Below are positions 45,811 to 53,846 of a stretch of 64,000 nt of DNA, one piece after another. The DNA is from Clostridium chrysemydis (GTDB lineage Bacteria > Bacillota > Clostridia > Clostridiales > Clostridiaceae): positions 310,001 through 374,000 of the forward strand of contig NZ_JADEKP010000001.1 of the NCBI RefSeq assembly GCF_015234215.1, written 5' to 3'. The stretch's first letter is position 1, and each line of letters starts with the position of its first letter. The notes under the pieces were generated by a model. The model saw only the letters and a list, made by a program, of their open reading frames with translations. It did no database searches and was not told the DNA's origin. A program made the translations under genes and the position numbers.

Positions 45811-46455
45811 ATGAGTTTCGTATATTATAATTGCTTGTTATTTATGCTTTTTTTTATAATTTTTTTGCTTTTTGAAAATAATTTTAAATCACCTAAAAAG
45901 ATAAAAGTATTGATTTTTTTCGGATTATTTACTCTTCTTTTAAGATATCTTTCTTTGATTCTTTTATGTTTACTTAAAGATATAGAAGTAATTTATAAAT
46001 TTAGAGTTTTTGTTTATTTAGATTATTTAAGTATAGCTATACTTGCAATTTCTTTATTTTATATATACTTAAGATTTAATAAGTTATCTTTTAATAAGTT
46101 TTACATTATCTCTTTAGTTCTTTTTATAATATATTTTTTAGGGATTAAATATTTAGATTTAGGAGTAAGTTTAAGTAAAAGTTTTGGTTATATTATAAAT
46201 ATTAAAGGAGAAGAAATAGTAAATGGAGTAAGCCTTATTATACTTGGAGTGATTTTTTTAGCACTTTTATTTTTTATAGATAAACCCAATATTTTAAAAA
46301 GACAGGTTTTGTTTTTAATTTTTACAATAATTATAATGATGATAGAGATATCTCTTATGGTATTTAAAATAAAGATTTTCCCATATATGATCTTAAGTGA
46401 AGGTATATTTTTATTAAATGTGTACAAAGGAATAAATAATTTTAAAAAAACTTAG
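45811..46455 (+). CDS. Hypothetical multi-pass membrane protein, 214 residues
   Basis: Six or seven hydrophobic segments cover nearly the whole protein (LLFMLFFIIFLLFENNF, VLIFFGLFTLLLRYLSLILLCLL, ...). Charged loops are short. No family recognised. AGGAG precedes the ATG. It lies 49 bases after the lipid kinase on the same strand and may share its transcript. Confidence 0.65.
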   Translation: MSFVYYNCLLFMLFFIIFLLFENNFKSPKKIKVLIFFGLFTLLLRYLSLILLCLLKDIEVIYKFRVFVYLDYLSIAILAISLFYIYLRFNKLSFNKFYIISLVLFIIYFLGIKYLDLGVSLSKSFGYIINIKGEEIVNGVSLIILGVIFLALLFFIDKPNILKRQVLFLIFTIIIMMIEISLMVFKIKIFPYMILSEGIFLLNVYKGINNFKKT

Positions 46456-46492
46456 AAAAAGGCAAAAAATCTTATATAAAGGTTGCCTTTTT
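46456..46492 (+). terminator. Terminator after the membrane protein
   Basis: 10-bp stem AAAAAGGCAA / TTGCCTTTTT with a 17-nt A/T loop, carrying its own T-run. Confidence 0.75.
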
Positions 46493-46546
46493 CACTCTAT
46501 ATAATATAATAGTATTAAGAAGAATTATAAATTTTTTGGATTTAAC

Positions 46547-46575
46547 GGTTTTGTGATGAACAAAACCTTATTTTT
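46547..46575 (+). terminator. Hairpin with U-tail ahead of the MgtE-N/CBS leader
   Basis: GGTTTTGT (46547-46554) / ACAAAACC (46560-46567), loop GATGA, followed by TTATTTTTT. It looks like an intrinsic terminator. It may be a second stop for the upstream gene or the first attenuator of the leader that follows, depending on where transcription starts. Confidence 0.6.
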
Positions 46576-46596
46576 TGTGTAAAGATAAATGTAAAA

Positions 46597-46742
46597 AGGT
46601 GGTGTATTTAAATGGAGGGTAGCCCTCAGATTGGTGAAAACCCAAAACTCATAAAAACAGAATAGAGGGAAGTTCTTTTTAATACACTTTTAAGTCTGTC
46701 TTTTTTTAAAGGTGCTTTTCTCTATGTCTGGAAGGGGGAAAG
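46597..46742 (+). promoter_or_regulatory. Structured leader (candidate cis-regulatory RNA) of the MgtE-N/CBS gene
   Basis: A closing stem GTGTATT/AATACAC (46602-46608 / 46681-46687) encloses an 80-nt, relatively GC-rich region. Inside it, CCCTC (46623-46627) can pair either with GAGGG at 46615-46619 or with GAGGG at 46665-46669, so two folds exclude each other. GGT-GAAA-ACC (46633-46642) is a GNRA-type hairpin. A seven-T run follows at 46700-46707. CTTTTCTC (46715-46722) pairs with GGGGAAAG (46735-46742), which includes the ribosome binding site of the gene at 46747. I could not match it to the M-box or yybP-ykoY consensus. Confidence 0.55.
46612..46665 (+). CDS. Possible leader peptide, 17 residues
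   Basis: ATG at 46612 lies about 9 bases after AAGGTGG and runs 17 codons to TAG: MEGSPQIGENPKLIKTE. It ends inside the structured leader, exactly where the alternative GAGGG arm begins (46665), so a ribosome on it would decide which hairpin forms. Several codons (GAG, CAG, CTC) are unusual for this genome, so the sequence may be shaped by RNA structure and the ORF may be chance. Confidence 0.35.
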   Translation: MEGSPQIGENPKLIKTE

Positions 46743-46746
46743 TATT

Positions 46747-48012
46747 ATGAAAAAAAAGACAGTTTTTTTATTTACTGACATTCTAGGAACTAAAATATAT
46801 GATGAGTTTGATGATGTTTTAGGAGTACTTAGAGATGTTTATGTAACAACAGAAAATGGATATCCTAGATTTATAGGATACAAAGTAAAAAAAGATAGTA
46901 CTAATTATCATTATGAATTTAAAAACTTAGAAGTTTATGATGATGATGGTAAGATAGTTATGAAATCAAGGGGAAGTAAAGAAATACTTCCAAGAACATA
47001 TAGCTATCTTTTATCTAGGCATCTTTTAGATAGAAAGATAGTAGATATAAATGGAAAGCAAGTAGTTAGAGTTGATGATTTAAGAATTGCTCTAATTGCA
47101 GGAGAATACAGAGTAATAGCCGTTGAAACAGGTCCTCTTGCTAAATTTAGAAGGATGGGAATTGCGGGGGTTGCAAAGTTTTTCTATAAAATAATCGGAA
47201 AAAATTTTGATGATACTGTAATAATGTGGGATGACGTTGAATCACTTGAAATGGTTGATAACAACTTAAAAATTCAAGTCCCTTATAAAAAATTATCAAA
47301 GCTTCACCCAGCTGACCTTGCAGATATCTTAGAAAACTTAGATCCTAATTCAAGAAAACAAGTATTTGAATCTTTAGATTATGATTTAGCATCAGATGCT
47401 TTAGAAGAATTAGATCAAGAATATAAAGGTAAAATCTTAAAAGAGTTATCTGAAAGTAAGGCACAAGAGCTTTTAGAAAATATGCCAAGTGATGAGATAG
47501 CTGACCTTTTAGATGAATTAAATGAAGAAGAGAGAGAAAATATCTTAATAAATCTTGAAAAAGAAGATGCAGATGAAGTTAAAGAACTTCTAGAATATGA
47601 AGACGAAGCTGTCGGAAGTATTATGGCAAAAGATTTTATTTCTCTTAATTTAGATGTAACTGTAAGAGATACTGTTGATATTTTAAAGGAAATGGAACCT
47701 GACGAAGAGTCAATGTATTATATTTATATCACAGATTCAGATGAAAAGGTTCAGGGTATAATTTCACTTAGAGATCTAATTTTAGCAAAGCCAACAGCAA
47801 AACTTAGTGAAATTATGGATGATAATTTTGAATATTTAAGACATGAAGATGATATAGAAGATGCTATAGAACTTGCAAACAAATATGACCTTTTGTCTAT
47901 TCCTGTAGTGGATGAAGACGATAAGTTAGTTGGTATAGTTATAATACATGATTTAATAGATGAATACCTATATCCACTTTGGAAAAAGAAAAATAGAAAA
48001 TCAAAAGATTAA
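46747..48012 (+). CDS. PRC-barrel / MgtE-N / CBS-domain protein without a membrane domain
   Basis: 421 residues. Two PRC-barrel-like regions (about 8-80 and 90-185), then an MgtE N-terminal superhelical domain (about 195-295, LHPADLADILENLDPNSRKQVFESL ... LLEYEDEAVGSIM) and a CBS pair (about 300-412). The magnesium-transport membrane domain of true MgtE is absent, so this is a soluble sensor-like protein. In clostridia such proteins commonly neighbour a metal transporter gene; none is adjacent here. Ribosome site GGAAGGGGG lies within a hairpin of the leader (46715-46742). Confidence 0.85.
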   Translation: MKKKTVFLFTDILGTKIYDEFDDVLGVLRDVYVTTENGYPRFIGYKVKKDSTNYHYEFKNLEVYDDDGKIVMKSRGSKEILPRTYSYLLSRHLLDRKIVDINGKQVVRVDDLRIALIAGEYRVIAVETGPLAKFRRMGIAGVAKFFYKIIGKNFDDTVIMWDDVESLEMVDNNLKIQVPYKKLSKLHPADLADILENLDPNSRKQVFESLDYDLASDALEELDQEYKGKILKELSESKAQELLENMPSDEIADLLDELNEEERENILINLEKEDADEVKELLEYEDEAVGSIMAKDFISLNLDVTVRDTVDILKEMEPDEESMYYIYITDSDEKVQGIISLRDLILAKPTAKLSEIMDDNFEYLRHEDDIEDAIELANKYDLLSIPVVDEDDKLVGIVIIHDLIDEYLYPLWKKKNRKSKD

Positions 48013-48019
48013 AAAAGTG

Positions 48020-48047
48020 TTGACAAAAATAAACTCTAGCATATAAT
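48020..48047 (+). promoter_or_regulatory. Sigma-A promoter of the cysK-cysE operon
   Basis: TTGACA (48020-48025) and TATAAT (48042-48047) with 16 bases between, both exact consensus boxes. Transcription would begin near 48054, at the head of the T-box leader. Confidence 0.8.
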
Positions 48048-48054
48048 AAAAGTA

Positions 48055-48338
48055 TAAAGTTTATCAATTTACTAGGAATTAAATGCTAGGAAAAAGGAAA
48101 GTAGTATATTGAAGATTTACAGAGAGAAAAGCATAGCTGAAAGCTTTTTATTAAAGATATATACGAAGTGCCCTTTGGAGCTAATACCTGAAATTATAGT
48201 AAGGTTATTCGGGAATTGCCCGTTATAGCAATTAAGTATGTATGTACTGACACAAGAGGAATTATTTTAATTCAAATAGAGTGGAACCGCGGATTTTACA
48301 CTTCGTCTCTAATTATAGTTTAGAGATGGAGTTTTTTT
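48055..48338 (+). promoter_or_regulatory. T-box leader of cysK (probably tRNA-Cys responsive)
   Basis: The T-box sequence AGAGTGGAACCGCGG lies at about 48278-48292. Upstream there is a stem I with AGAGAG, and GAAGTGCCCTTTGGAGC near 48166-48182, in which TGC (Cys) is the likely specifier triplet. The terminator is CTTCGTCTCTAA / TTAGAGATGGAG (48301-48331) followed by seven T. Uncharged tRNA would stabilise the antiterminator formed by the T-box and allow cysK-cysE transcription. An ORF running in frame from GTG 48281 through the T-box is not the real cysK start. The 361-base gene-free stretch is explained by the promoter and this leader. Confidence 0.93.
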
Positions 48339-48373
48339 ATTACAAAAAAATGGATTTAAAGGGAGGATTTAAG

Positions 48374-49282
48374 ATGATTTATAACAATATTTTAGAATTA
48401 ATAGGTAACACACCAATAATAAAAGTTAATAATTTAGTAGATGAAAATAGTGCAGAGGTTTATGTAAAACTTGAAAAATTTAATGTAGGTGGAAGTGTAA
48501 AAGATAGGGCAGCACTAGGAATGATAGAAAAAGCTGAAAGCCTTGGATTAATAAAACCTGGCGATACTATAGTAGAACCTACAAGTGGAAATACAGGTAT
48601 AGCTTTAGCTATGATTGGAAAATTAAAAGGTTATAACGTAACTATAATTATGCCAGATACTATGAGTAAAGAAAGAAGGGCATTAATTAAAGCTTATGGT
48701 GCTGATCTTATATTAACTCCAGGAACTAAGGGAATGAAAGGTGCAATAGAAAAAGCTAACGAGTTAGTTCGTGAAAAAGGATATTTCCTTCCACAACAAT
48801 TTGAAAATGTAGCTAACCCAGAAAAGCACTACGAAACAACAGCTATAGAAATAGCAAATGATTTAAATGACTTAGATTACTTTGTAGCAGGTGTTGGAAC
48901 TGGAGGAACTATAACTGGAATAGGCAAATACCTTAAAGAACATATAGATGGCGTTAAAGTAATTGCAGTAGAACCGGAAAGTTCACCTGTAATTTCAGGC
49001 GGAGAACCAGGGCCTCATAAAATACAAGGTATTGGAGCTGGATTTGTACCATCTATATATAAAGAAGAATACGTTGATGAAGTAGTGAAAGTTTCAAATG
49101 AGGATGCGTATAAAATAGCTAAAGATTTTTCTAGTGAAGAGGGAGTTTTAGTTGGAATTTCATCAGGTGCAGCTATATATGCGGCTGTAGAACTAGCTAA
49201 GAAATTAGGAAAAGGGAAGAAAGTATTAGCTATAGCACCAGACGGTGGAGAGAAATATATATCAACAGGATTATACGATTAA
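48374..49282 (+). CDS. cysK: Cysteine synthase (O-acetylserine sulfhydrylase)
   Basis: 302 residues. It makes cysteine from O-acetylserine and sulfide using PLP. The PLP lysine is in KFNVGGSVKDRAALGMIEKAE, the substrate loop is PTSGNTGIALA, and GVGTGGTITGIGKYLK binds the cofactor phosphate. The ATG at 48374 follows GGGAGGATT, just after the T-box terminator. cysE follows 43 bases later, giving the full serine-to-cysteine pathway under tRNA-Cys control. Confidence 0.95.
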   Translation: MIYNNILELIGNTPIIKVNNLVDENSAEVYVKLEKFNVGGSVKDRAALGMIEKAESLGLIKPGDTIVEPTSGNTGIALAMIGKLKGYNVTIIMPDTMSKERRALIKAYGADLILTPGTKGMKGAIEKANELVREKGYFLPQQFENVANPEKHYETTAIEIANDLNDLDYFVAGVGTGGTITGIGKYLKEHIDGVKVIAVEPESSPVISGGEPGPHKIQGIGAGFVPSIYKEEYVDEVVKVSNEDAYKIAKDFSSEEGVLVGISSGAAIYAAVELAKKLGKGKKVLAIAPDGGEKYISTGLYD

Positions 49283-49325
49283 TTAAAGCTTAAACAATTA
49301 GAAAAAATAAGGAGGCTTAGAGGCT

Positions 49326-49922
49326 GTGTTTAAAAATTTAAGATATGATTTAAATAGAATATTAGAAGAAGATCCAGCCGCTAGAAGTAAACTTGAAGTA
49401 TTTTTACTATATCCAAGCGTTCATGCATTAATTGCTTATAGGATAGCAAACAAGCTATATAAGCACAAATGGTTCTTTTTAGCTAGACTTATATCACAAA
49501 TATCAAGATTCTTTAGTGGGATAGAGATACACCCAGGTGCAACAATTGGCAAAGGATTATTTATTGACCACGGTATGGGAGTAGTTATAGGAGAAACGGC
49601 AGAAATTAAAGATAATGTAACTATATATCATGGAGTAACTCTTGGTGGTACAGGAAAAGATAAAGGAAAAAGACATCCAACTGTTGGAAACAATGTAATT
49701 ATAGGTTCAGGTTCAAAGGTTTTAGGACCTATAAATATAGGAGATAATGTTAAAATAGGGGCAAATTCAGTAGTATTAAAAGATATTCCAAAAGATAGTA
49801 CAGCAGTTGGAATTCCAGCTAGAATAATTGGAAATAGTAAAGAAGAGAAATACGATAACATTATTGAAATAACAGATATAAAAGGAAAAAGTAAAAGAAT
49901 ATATAATGATATGGTAATATAA
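49326..49922 (+). CDS. cysE: Serine O-acetyltransferase
   Basis: 198 residues, left-handed beta-helix acetyltransferase. The helix is built of hexapeptide repeats ([36 protein letters not shown]...), with the conserved [17 protein letters not shown] catalytic loop. It is the short form, lacking much of the N-terminal helical domain, as in other Firmicutes. The start is probably the GTG at 49326, with AGGAGG about 10 bases upstream. It supplies O-acetylserine to CysK. Confidence 0.93.
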   Translation: MFKNLRYDLNRILEEDPAARSKLEVFLLYPSVHALIAYRIANKLYKHKWFFLARLISQISRFFSGIEIHPGATIGKGLFIDHGMGVVIGETAEIKDNVTIYHGVTLGGTGKDKGKRHPTVGNNVIIGSGSKVLGPINIGDNVKIGANSVVLKDIPKDSTAVGIPARIIGNSKEEKYDNIIEITDIKGKSKRIYNDMVI

Positions 49923-49961
49923 TAATTTGCTAAGTTAAGCTTTATATTGTAAAATAGATTG

Positions 49962-49995
49962 GTAATGTGAAAAGCCTTAAAACTTTTTGCATTAC
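49962..49995 (+). terminator. Terminator of the cysK-cysE operon
   Basis: GTAATGTGAAAAG (49962-49974) / CTTTTTGCATTAC (49983-49995), 13-bp stem with two G-T pairs, followed by seven T. Confidence 0.85.
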
Positions 49996-50070
49996 TTTTT
50001 TTAACGTATAGGTGATTATTAGAATAAGCCTTTAGGTTTAAATATCATTTTATTTTTATAGGTGTATATT

Positions 50071-51051
50071 ATGGATAAACAAAGAAAAATAATTGATTTT
50101 TGCAAAAATGAATTAAACCTAGATACTATAGGGTTTATTAAATGCAGGAAGTTTGAAGAACTTAGAGATTTTTATTTATTTAGGAAAAATTCAAATTTAG
50201 AAAATGAGTTTGAAGAAAAAGATATAGAAAAAAGAATAGACCCAAGTATTTATATGGAAGAGGCTAAGTCTATAATTTCAATAGCATTTCCTTATAATAC
50301 TTTTGAAAATACTTTAGATAATGGATTTTCTATTTACACAAAAGGAGAAGATTATCATAAGGTGGTTTTTAAATATTTAGATTCTATAATTAAATATATA
50401 GAATCACTAGGAGGAAAAGCTTTAGGTTTTGTAGATAGTAATTCTCTTCCAGAAAGATATATAGCATATTTAGCTGGAATTGGAATAATTGGAAAAAACA
50501 ATATGATAATTACTAAAAAGTATGGTTCATTTGTTTTTCTTTCAGAAATAATTACTGATTTAGATATAGGAAACTTAGATAAAGGAATATTTAGTGATAT
50601 AAAATTATATAAAGATTGTAGAGATTGTGATATTTGTCTTAAAGAATGTCCAACTAAATCTATAAATAATTTTAAGATAAATCCAAATATTTGTTTATCT
50701 TATTTAACTCAAAAGAAGGAATTAGAGGATAAAGAAATAAATCTTTTAAAGGGAAGAATATTTGGCTGTGATAGTTGCCAAAATAAATGTCCTAAAAATA
50801 AAGATATATCTAAAACTCCTATAAGTGAATTTAAGATAAAAGATTTTATGAAGAATTCTTTAGATGATTATATTATAAATATAAATAATAGTCAGTTTAA
50901 AGAAAGCTTTAAAAATACATCATGTGGTTGGAGAGGTAAAAATACTCTAATTAGAAATGCCTTAATTAGAAAAAAATATAAAGGCGAAGATATAGAAAGT
51001 TTTAAAAGCGGATCACCTTACTTAAAAGGGTATAAAGATAGACTTTTATAG
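50071..51051 (+). CDS. queG: Epoxyqueuosine reductase
   Basis: 326 residues. It reduces epoxyqueuosine in tRNA to queuosine with cobalamin and two [4Fe-4S] clusters. The cluster motifs are DCRDCDICLKECPTKSI and GCDSCQNKCPKN. NSLPERYIAYLAGIGIIGKNNMII is the family segment before them. The ATG at 50071 follows AGGTG by 6 bases; an in-frame GTG at 50062 is part of that ribosome site. The C-terminal HEAT-like extension of some QueG proteins is missing. Confidence 0.92.
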   Translation: MDKQRKIIDFCKNELNLDTIGFIKCRKFEELRDFYLFRKNSNLENEFEEKDIEKRIDPSIYMEEAKSIISIAFPYNTFENTLDNGFSIYTKGEDYHKVVFKYLDSIIKYIESLGGKALGFVDSNSLPERYIAYLAGIGIIGKNNMIITKKYGSFVFLSEIITDLDIGNLDKGIFSDIKLYKDCRDCDICLKECPTKSINNFKINPNICLSYLTQKKELEDKEINLLKGRIFGCDSCQNKCPKNKDISKTPISEFKIKDFMKNSLDDYIININNSQFKESFKNTSCGWRGKNTLIRNALIRKKYKGEDIESFKSGSPYLKGYKDRLL

Positions 51052-51104
51052 CTTACTAGAATATAATAAAATTGATTAATTTTGAGGAAGTGGGTGAATA
51101 TCTT

Positions 51105-51809
51105 ATGTTATCACCATTTATGGCTAAGGTTATAGGATTGTTACCTGAGAACTTTTTAGTTTTTGCAGGTAAAAAGATAACAGATAGATACATAAAAAAT
51201 CATGCTACTATGCACGTTAAAGGCTTTGAAGAAATAAAAGAGTTAGATGGGCCTATAATATTTATTTGCAATCATTTAAGTAACTCAGATGGGTTAATCT
51301 TAAATAAACTACTTAAAGAAAAATTTGATCCGTATTTTATAGCAGGGGTTAAGCTTTCAGACGACCCTGTAACAAAGATAGGAACAGCTATGGTTAAAAA
51401 CATACCTGTAAAACCTAATACAGCAGATAAAGAAGCTATGACTAAGATGGTTAAAACTTTAAAAAACGGAGAAAATCTTTTAATATTCCCAGAAGGGACA
51501 AGAAGTAGAACTTGTCAAATGATAGAAGGTAAAAGAGGTATACTTCTTTTAGCAAAAGTTAAGGGCGCTAAGGTTGTTCCTATAGGAATGCACGGAACTG
51601 ATAAACTTCTTCCTATCTGTAAAGATGGGGATATGGGGGGAGAAGTATGGCACGATGCTGATGTATATGTAAACTTTGGAGAACCTGTAGTATTACCTAA
51701 AAAAGATAAAGAAGAAACAAAGCATGAATATGATGATAGATGTATGGAAATATTAATGAAATCTATAGCTAAAGAATTACCAGAAAGTTATAGAGGAGTT
51801 TATAAATAA
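51105..51809 (+). CDS. plsC: 1-acyl-sn-glycerol-3-phosphate acyltransferase (PlsC family)
   Basis: 234 residues. Acyltransferase motifs: NHLSNSDG (HX4D catalytic), FPEGTRSRTC (substrate phosphate binding) and KVVPIGMHG. It transfers an acyl chain to lysophosphatidic acid or a related lipid at the membrane. The ATG at 51105 has GGGTGA 7 bases upstream; an in-frame TTG at 51072 would add 11 residues (INFEEVGEYLM) but has no good ribosome site. It ends at a strong terminator. Confidence 0.88.
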   Translation: MLSPFMAKVIGLLPENFLVFAGKKITDRYIKNHATMHVKGFEEIKELDGPIIFICNHLSNSDGLILNKLLKEKFDPYFIAGVKLSDDPVTKIGTAMVKNIPVKPNTADKEAMTKMVKTLKNGENLLIFPEGTRSRTCQMIEGKRGILLLAKVKGAKVVPIGMHGTDKLLPICKDGDMGGEVWHDADVYVNFGEPVVLPKKDKEETKHEYDDRCMEILMKSIAKELPESYRGVYK

Positions 51810-51810
51810 A

Positions 51811-51842
51811 AAAATTGCCTAAGAGATTTAGGCAATTTTTTT
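51811..51842 (+). terminator. Terminator after plsC
   Basis: 12-bp stem AAAATTGCCTAA / TTAGGCAATTTT followed by a long T-run. Confidence 0.9.
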
Positions 51843-51909
51843 TACTTTAAAGGACTTTTTATTAAGATTATAGAAGATAATAATCAATATAAAGCTTTAG
51901 GGGGATTTT

Positions 51910-52257
51910 ATGAAGAAGATTTATTTAATTATAGGGTTAAGCTTATTTTTCTTAGTAGGCTGCACTAAAGAAGAGTTATTTAAAATAGAAAAAGCAGAAA
52001 ATATAGAAAAAGTTATAGTATCTAAAGATTCAAAAGAAGAAGAACTTAAAGATAAAAAAGAGATAGATAGATTAATTAAAGAACTAGAATCTTACAAAAA
52101 GACTAAAAAAGAAAGTGTACATGATAATCCAAGTAGTGATTTTACTAAGATTACTATAAAAGGTAAAGATTTAGAAGAAATTATTTTTTTATATGAAGAA
52201 TATGAAAAGAAGTATTTAGAAAAACCTTATGAAGGTATTTATGAACTAAAAGAATAA
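51910..52257 (+). CDS. Small lipoprotein of unknown function
   Basis: 115 residues. Signal peptide MKKIYLIIGLSLFF and lipobox LVGC, so the mature protein is a lipid-anchored, highly charged domain of about 95 residues (KAENIEKVIVSKDSKEEELKDKKEIDRLIKEL). GGGGGATT precedes the ATG. It is not obviously related to the lipoprotein pair at 21-23 kb. No function assigned. Confidence 0.75.
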   Translation: MKKIYLIIGLSLFFLVGCTKEELFKIEKAENIEKVIVSKDSKEEELKDKKEIDRLIKELESYKKTKKESVHDNPSSDFTKITIKGKDLEEIIFLYEEYEKKYLEKPYEGIYELKE

Positions 52258-52334
52258 AGAAAAGTTGAAATTTAATAATAATTATTATTAAATATATGAT
52301 AAAATAAATATAATAAATTTAAGGCGGTGCTAAA

Positions 52335-52970
52335 GTGAAAAAAAGAACAAAAGAAATTTTAGAAATATTAAAAGAAACATATCCAGATGCAAAATGCGAA
52401 CTTAATCACGAAACTCCATTTCAGCTTTTAGTAGCTACTTGCCTTTCAGCACAGACTACAGATAAAAAGGTAAATGAAATAACAGAAACCCTTTTTAAAG
52501 AGTATCCTGACTTAGATGCATTTTTAACTTTATCAAATGAAGAAATAGAAGAGAAGATTAAAAAGATAGGTCTTTATAGAAATAAGGCAAAAAATTTAGT
52601 TATGATGTGTAGGCAATTAAAAGAAAATTTTAATGGAGAAGTTCCAAACATAATGGAGGGAATAACTTCTCTTAGCGGGGCAGGAAGAAAAACTGCAAAC
52701 GTAGTTTTATCAAATGCTTTTAACGTTCCTGCAATTGCAGTAGATACTCACGTATTTAGAGTTTCAAATAGATTAGGCCTTGCAAAGGCTAATAATGTTT
52801 TAGATACTGAAAAACAGCTTCAAAAAGAAATACCTAAAAAGGAATGGACTTTAACTCACCACTTACTTATATTTCATGGTAGAAGGTGCTGCAAAGCTCA
52901 AAGGCCTACTTGTTTTGAATGCCCTTTAAATCACATTTGTAAATGGGATGGTAAAAAAAATCATATGTAA
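52335..52970 (+). CDS. nth: Endonuclease III (DNA glycosylase/AP lyase)
   Basis: 211 residues. Helix-hairpin-helix TSLSGAGRKTANVVLSNAF with catalytic K119, and D137 in VDTHVFRVSNRLGL. The C-terminal [4Fe-4S] cluster motif CKAQRPTCFECPLNHIC (CX6CX2CX5C) is intact. It removes oxidised pyrimidines in base-excision repair. The start is a GTG with AAGGCGGTG upstream. It has its own terminator. Confidence 0.95.
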   Translation: MKKRTKEILEILKETYPDAKCELNHETPFQLLVATCLSAQTTDKKVNEITETLFKEYPDLDAFLTLSNEEIEEKIKKIGLYRNKAKNLVMMCRQLKENFNGEVPNIMEGITSLSGAGRKTANVVLSNAFNVPAIAVDTHVFRVSNRLGLAKANNVLDTEKQLQKEIPKKEWTLTHHLLIFHGRRCCKAQRPTCFECPLNHICKWDGKKNHM

Positions 52971-52976
52971 AAATTG

Positions 52977-53005
52977 TTGAGTACAAAATAGTACTCAATT
53001 TTTTT
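52977..53005 (+). terminator. Terminator after nth
   Basis: Perfect 8-bp stem TTGAGTAC / GTACTCAA, loop AAAATA, followed by seven T. Confidence 0.9.
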
Positions 53006-53071
53006 ACATTAAAATATAGAAAAATTTGATATAATAAACTTATATGTAGATATAAATTTTGGAGGATTTTT

Positions 53072-53833
53072 ATGAAAATATTTTATTTCACCTCTACTGG
53101 GAATTCACTTTATGTTTCTAAGAAGATAAAGGAGAATTTTGAAGAGTGTGATTTAGTTAAAATTTCTAGAGAATTAGATGATGTAATAGTTGAAGAAGAA
53201 AAGATAGGTATAGTTTATCCACTTCATTCTTTTGGACTACCTATTGTAGTTGAGGAATTTTTAAAAAAGATTAAATTTAAGAGTAATCCTTATATTTTTG
53301 TAGTTCAAGTTACAGGAGGCGGAAAGTCTAATAATGGTTTTTACAAGATAAATGAATTACTTAAGAAAAAAGGGCTAGCAATAAGCAATTATGAGGAGGT
53401 AAAGTATATCTCAAATTATATAAGAGCTGGAAGAAGTCCAAGTAAAGAAAGAGCAATTAAATCTATTGAAGAAAATGAAGAAAAGTTAAATCATTTTATT
53501 GAAAATATAACAATAGACTCTATAAAGGAATTTAAAAAGAGAAAAAATCATATAACTTTTTTAATCCATAACTTATGGAGAGACAAGTATAAAAAAAAGG
53601 ATAAGAATTTTAATGTAAATGGTGATTGTATAAATTGCGGTTTATGCAAAGATATATGTCCTTCTAAAAATATAGAAATAGTAAATGGGAAAATAGAATT
53701 TAATGGACATTGCACAGATTGTATGGGGTGCATTAATATTTGCCCAAAGCATGCAATTAATATAGGTAAAAGTACTATTAAAAAAAATAGATACTTAAAT
53801 CCTTTTATAAAAAGAGATGAATTAATTAAATAA
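53072..53833 (+). CDS. EFR1-family flavodoxin/ferredoxin fusion protein
   Basis: 253 residues. The N-terminal half is flavodoxin-like with the FMN-phosphate loop FTSTGNSLYVSKKI (residues 6-19). The C-terminal part holds two [4Fe-4S] motifs, CINCGLCKDICPSKNI (about 189-204) and CTDCMGCINICPKHAI (about 215-230). It is an electron-transfer protein, with an unknown partner. GGAGG precedes the ATG. The DJ-1-like gene follows at 13 bases, so the two are probably co-transcribed. Confidence 0.9.
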   Translation: MKIFYFTSTGNSLYVSKKIKENFEECDLVKISRELDDVIVEEEKIGIVYPLHSFGLPIVVEEFLKKIKFKSNPYIFVVQVTGGGKSNNGFYKINELLKKKGLAISNYEEVKYISNYIRAGRSPSKERAIKSIEENEEKLNHFIENITIDSIKEFKKRKNHITFLIHNLWRDKYKKKDKNFNVNGDCINCGLCKDICPSKNIEIVNGKIEFNGHCTDCMGCINICPKHAINIGKSTIKKNRYLNPFIKRDELIK

Positions 53834-53846
53834 GGGGAGTTAGAAC

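Noticed and set aside
46591-46680. GGTGG and GGAGGG stretches considered as a T-box, S-box, M-box or yybP-ykoY riboswitch
   Set aside because: The T-box core (TGGAACCGCGG-like) is absent, and the conserved M-box, S-box and yybP-ykoY core strings were not found. I left the leader unassigned.
48281-48373. In-frame extension of cysK upstream to a GTG at 48281
   Set aside because: It translates the T-box sequence and the terminator hairpin. The ATG at 48374 has a proper ribosome site and gives the standard CysK start.
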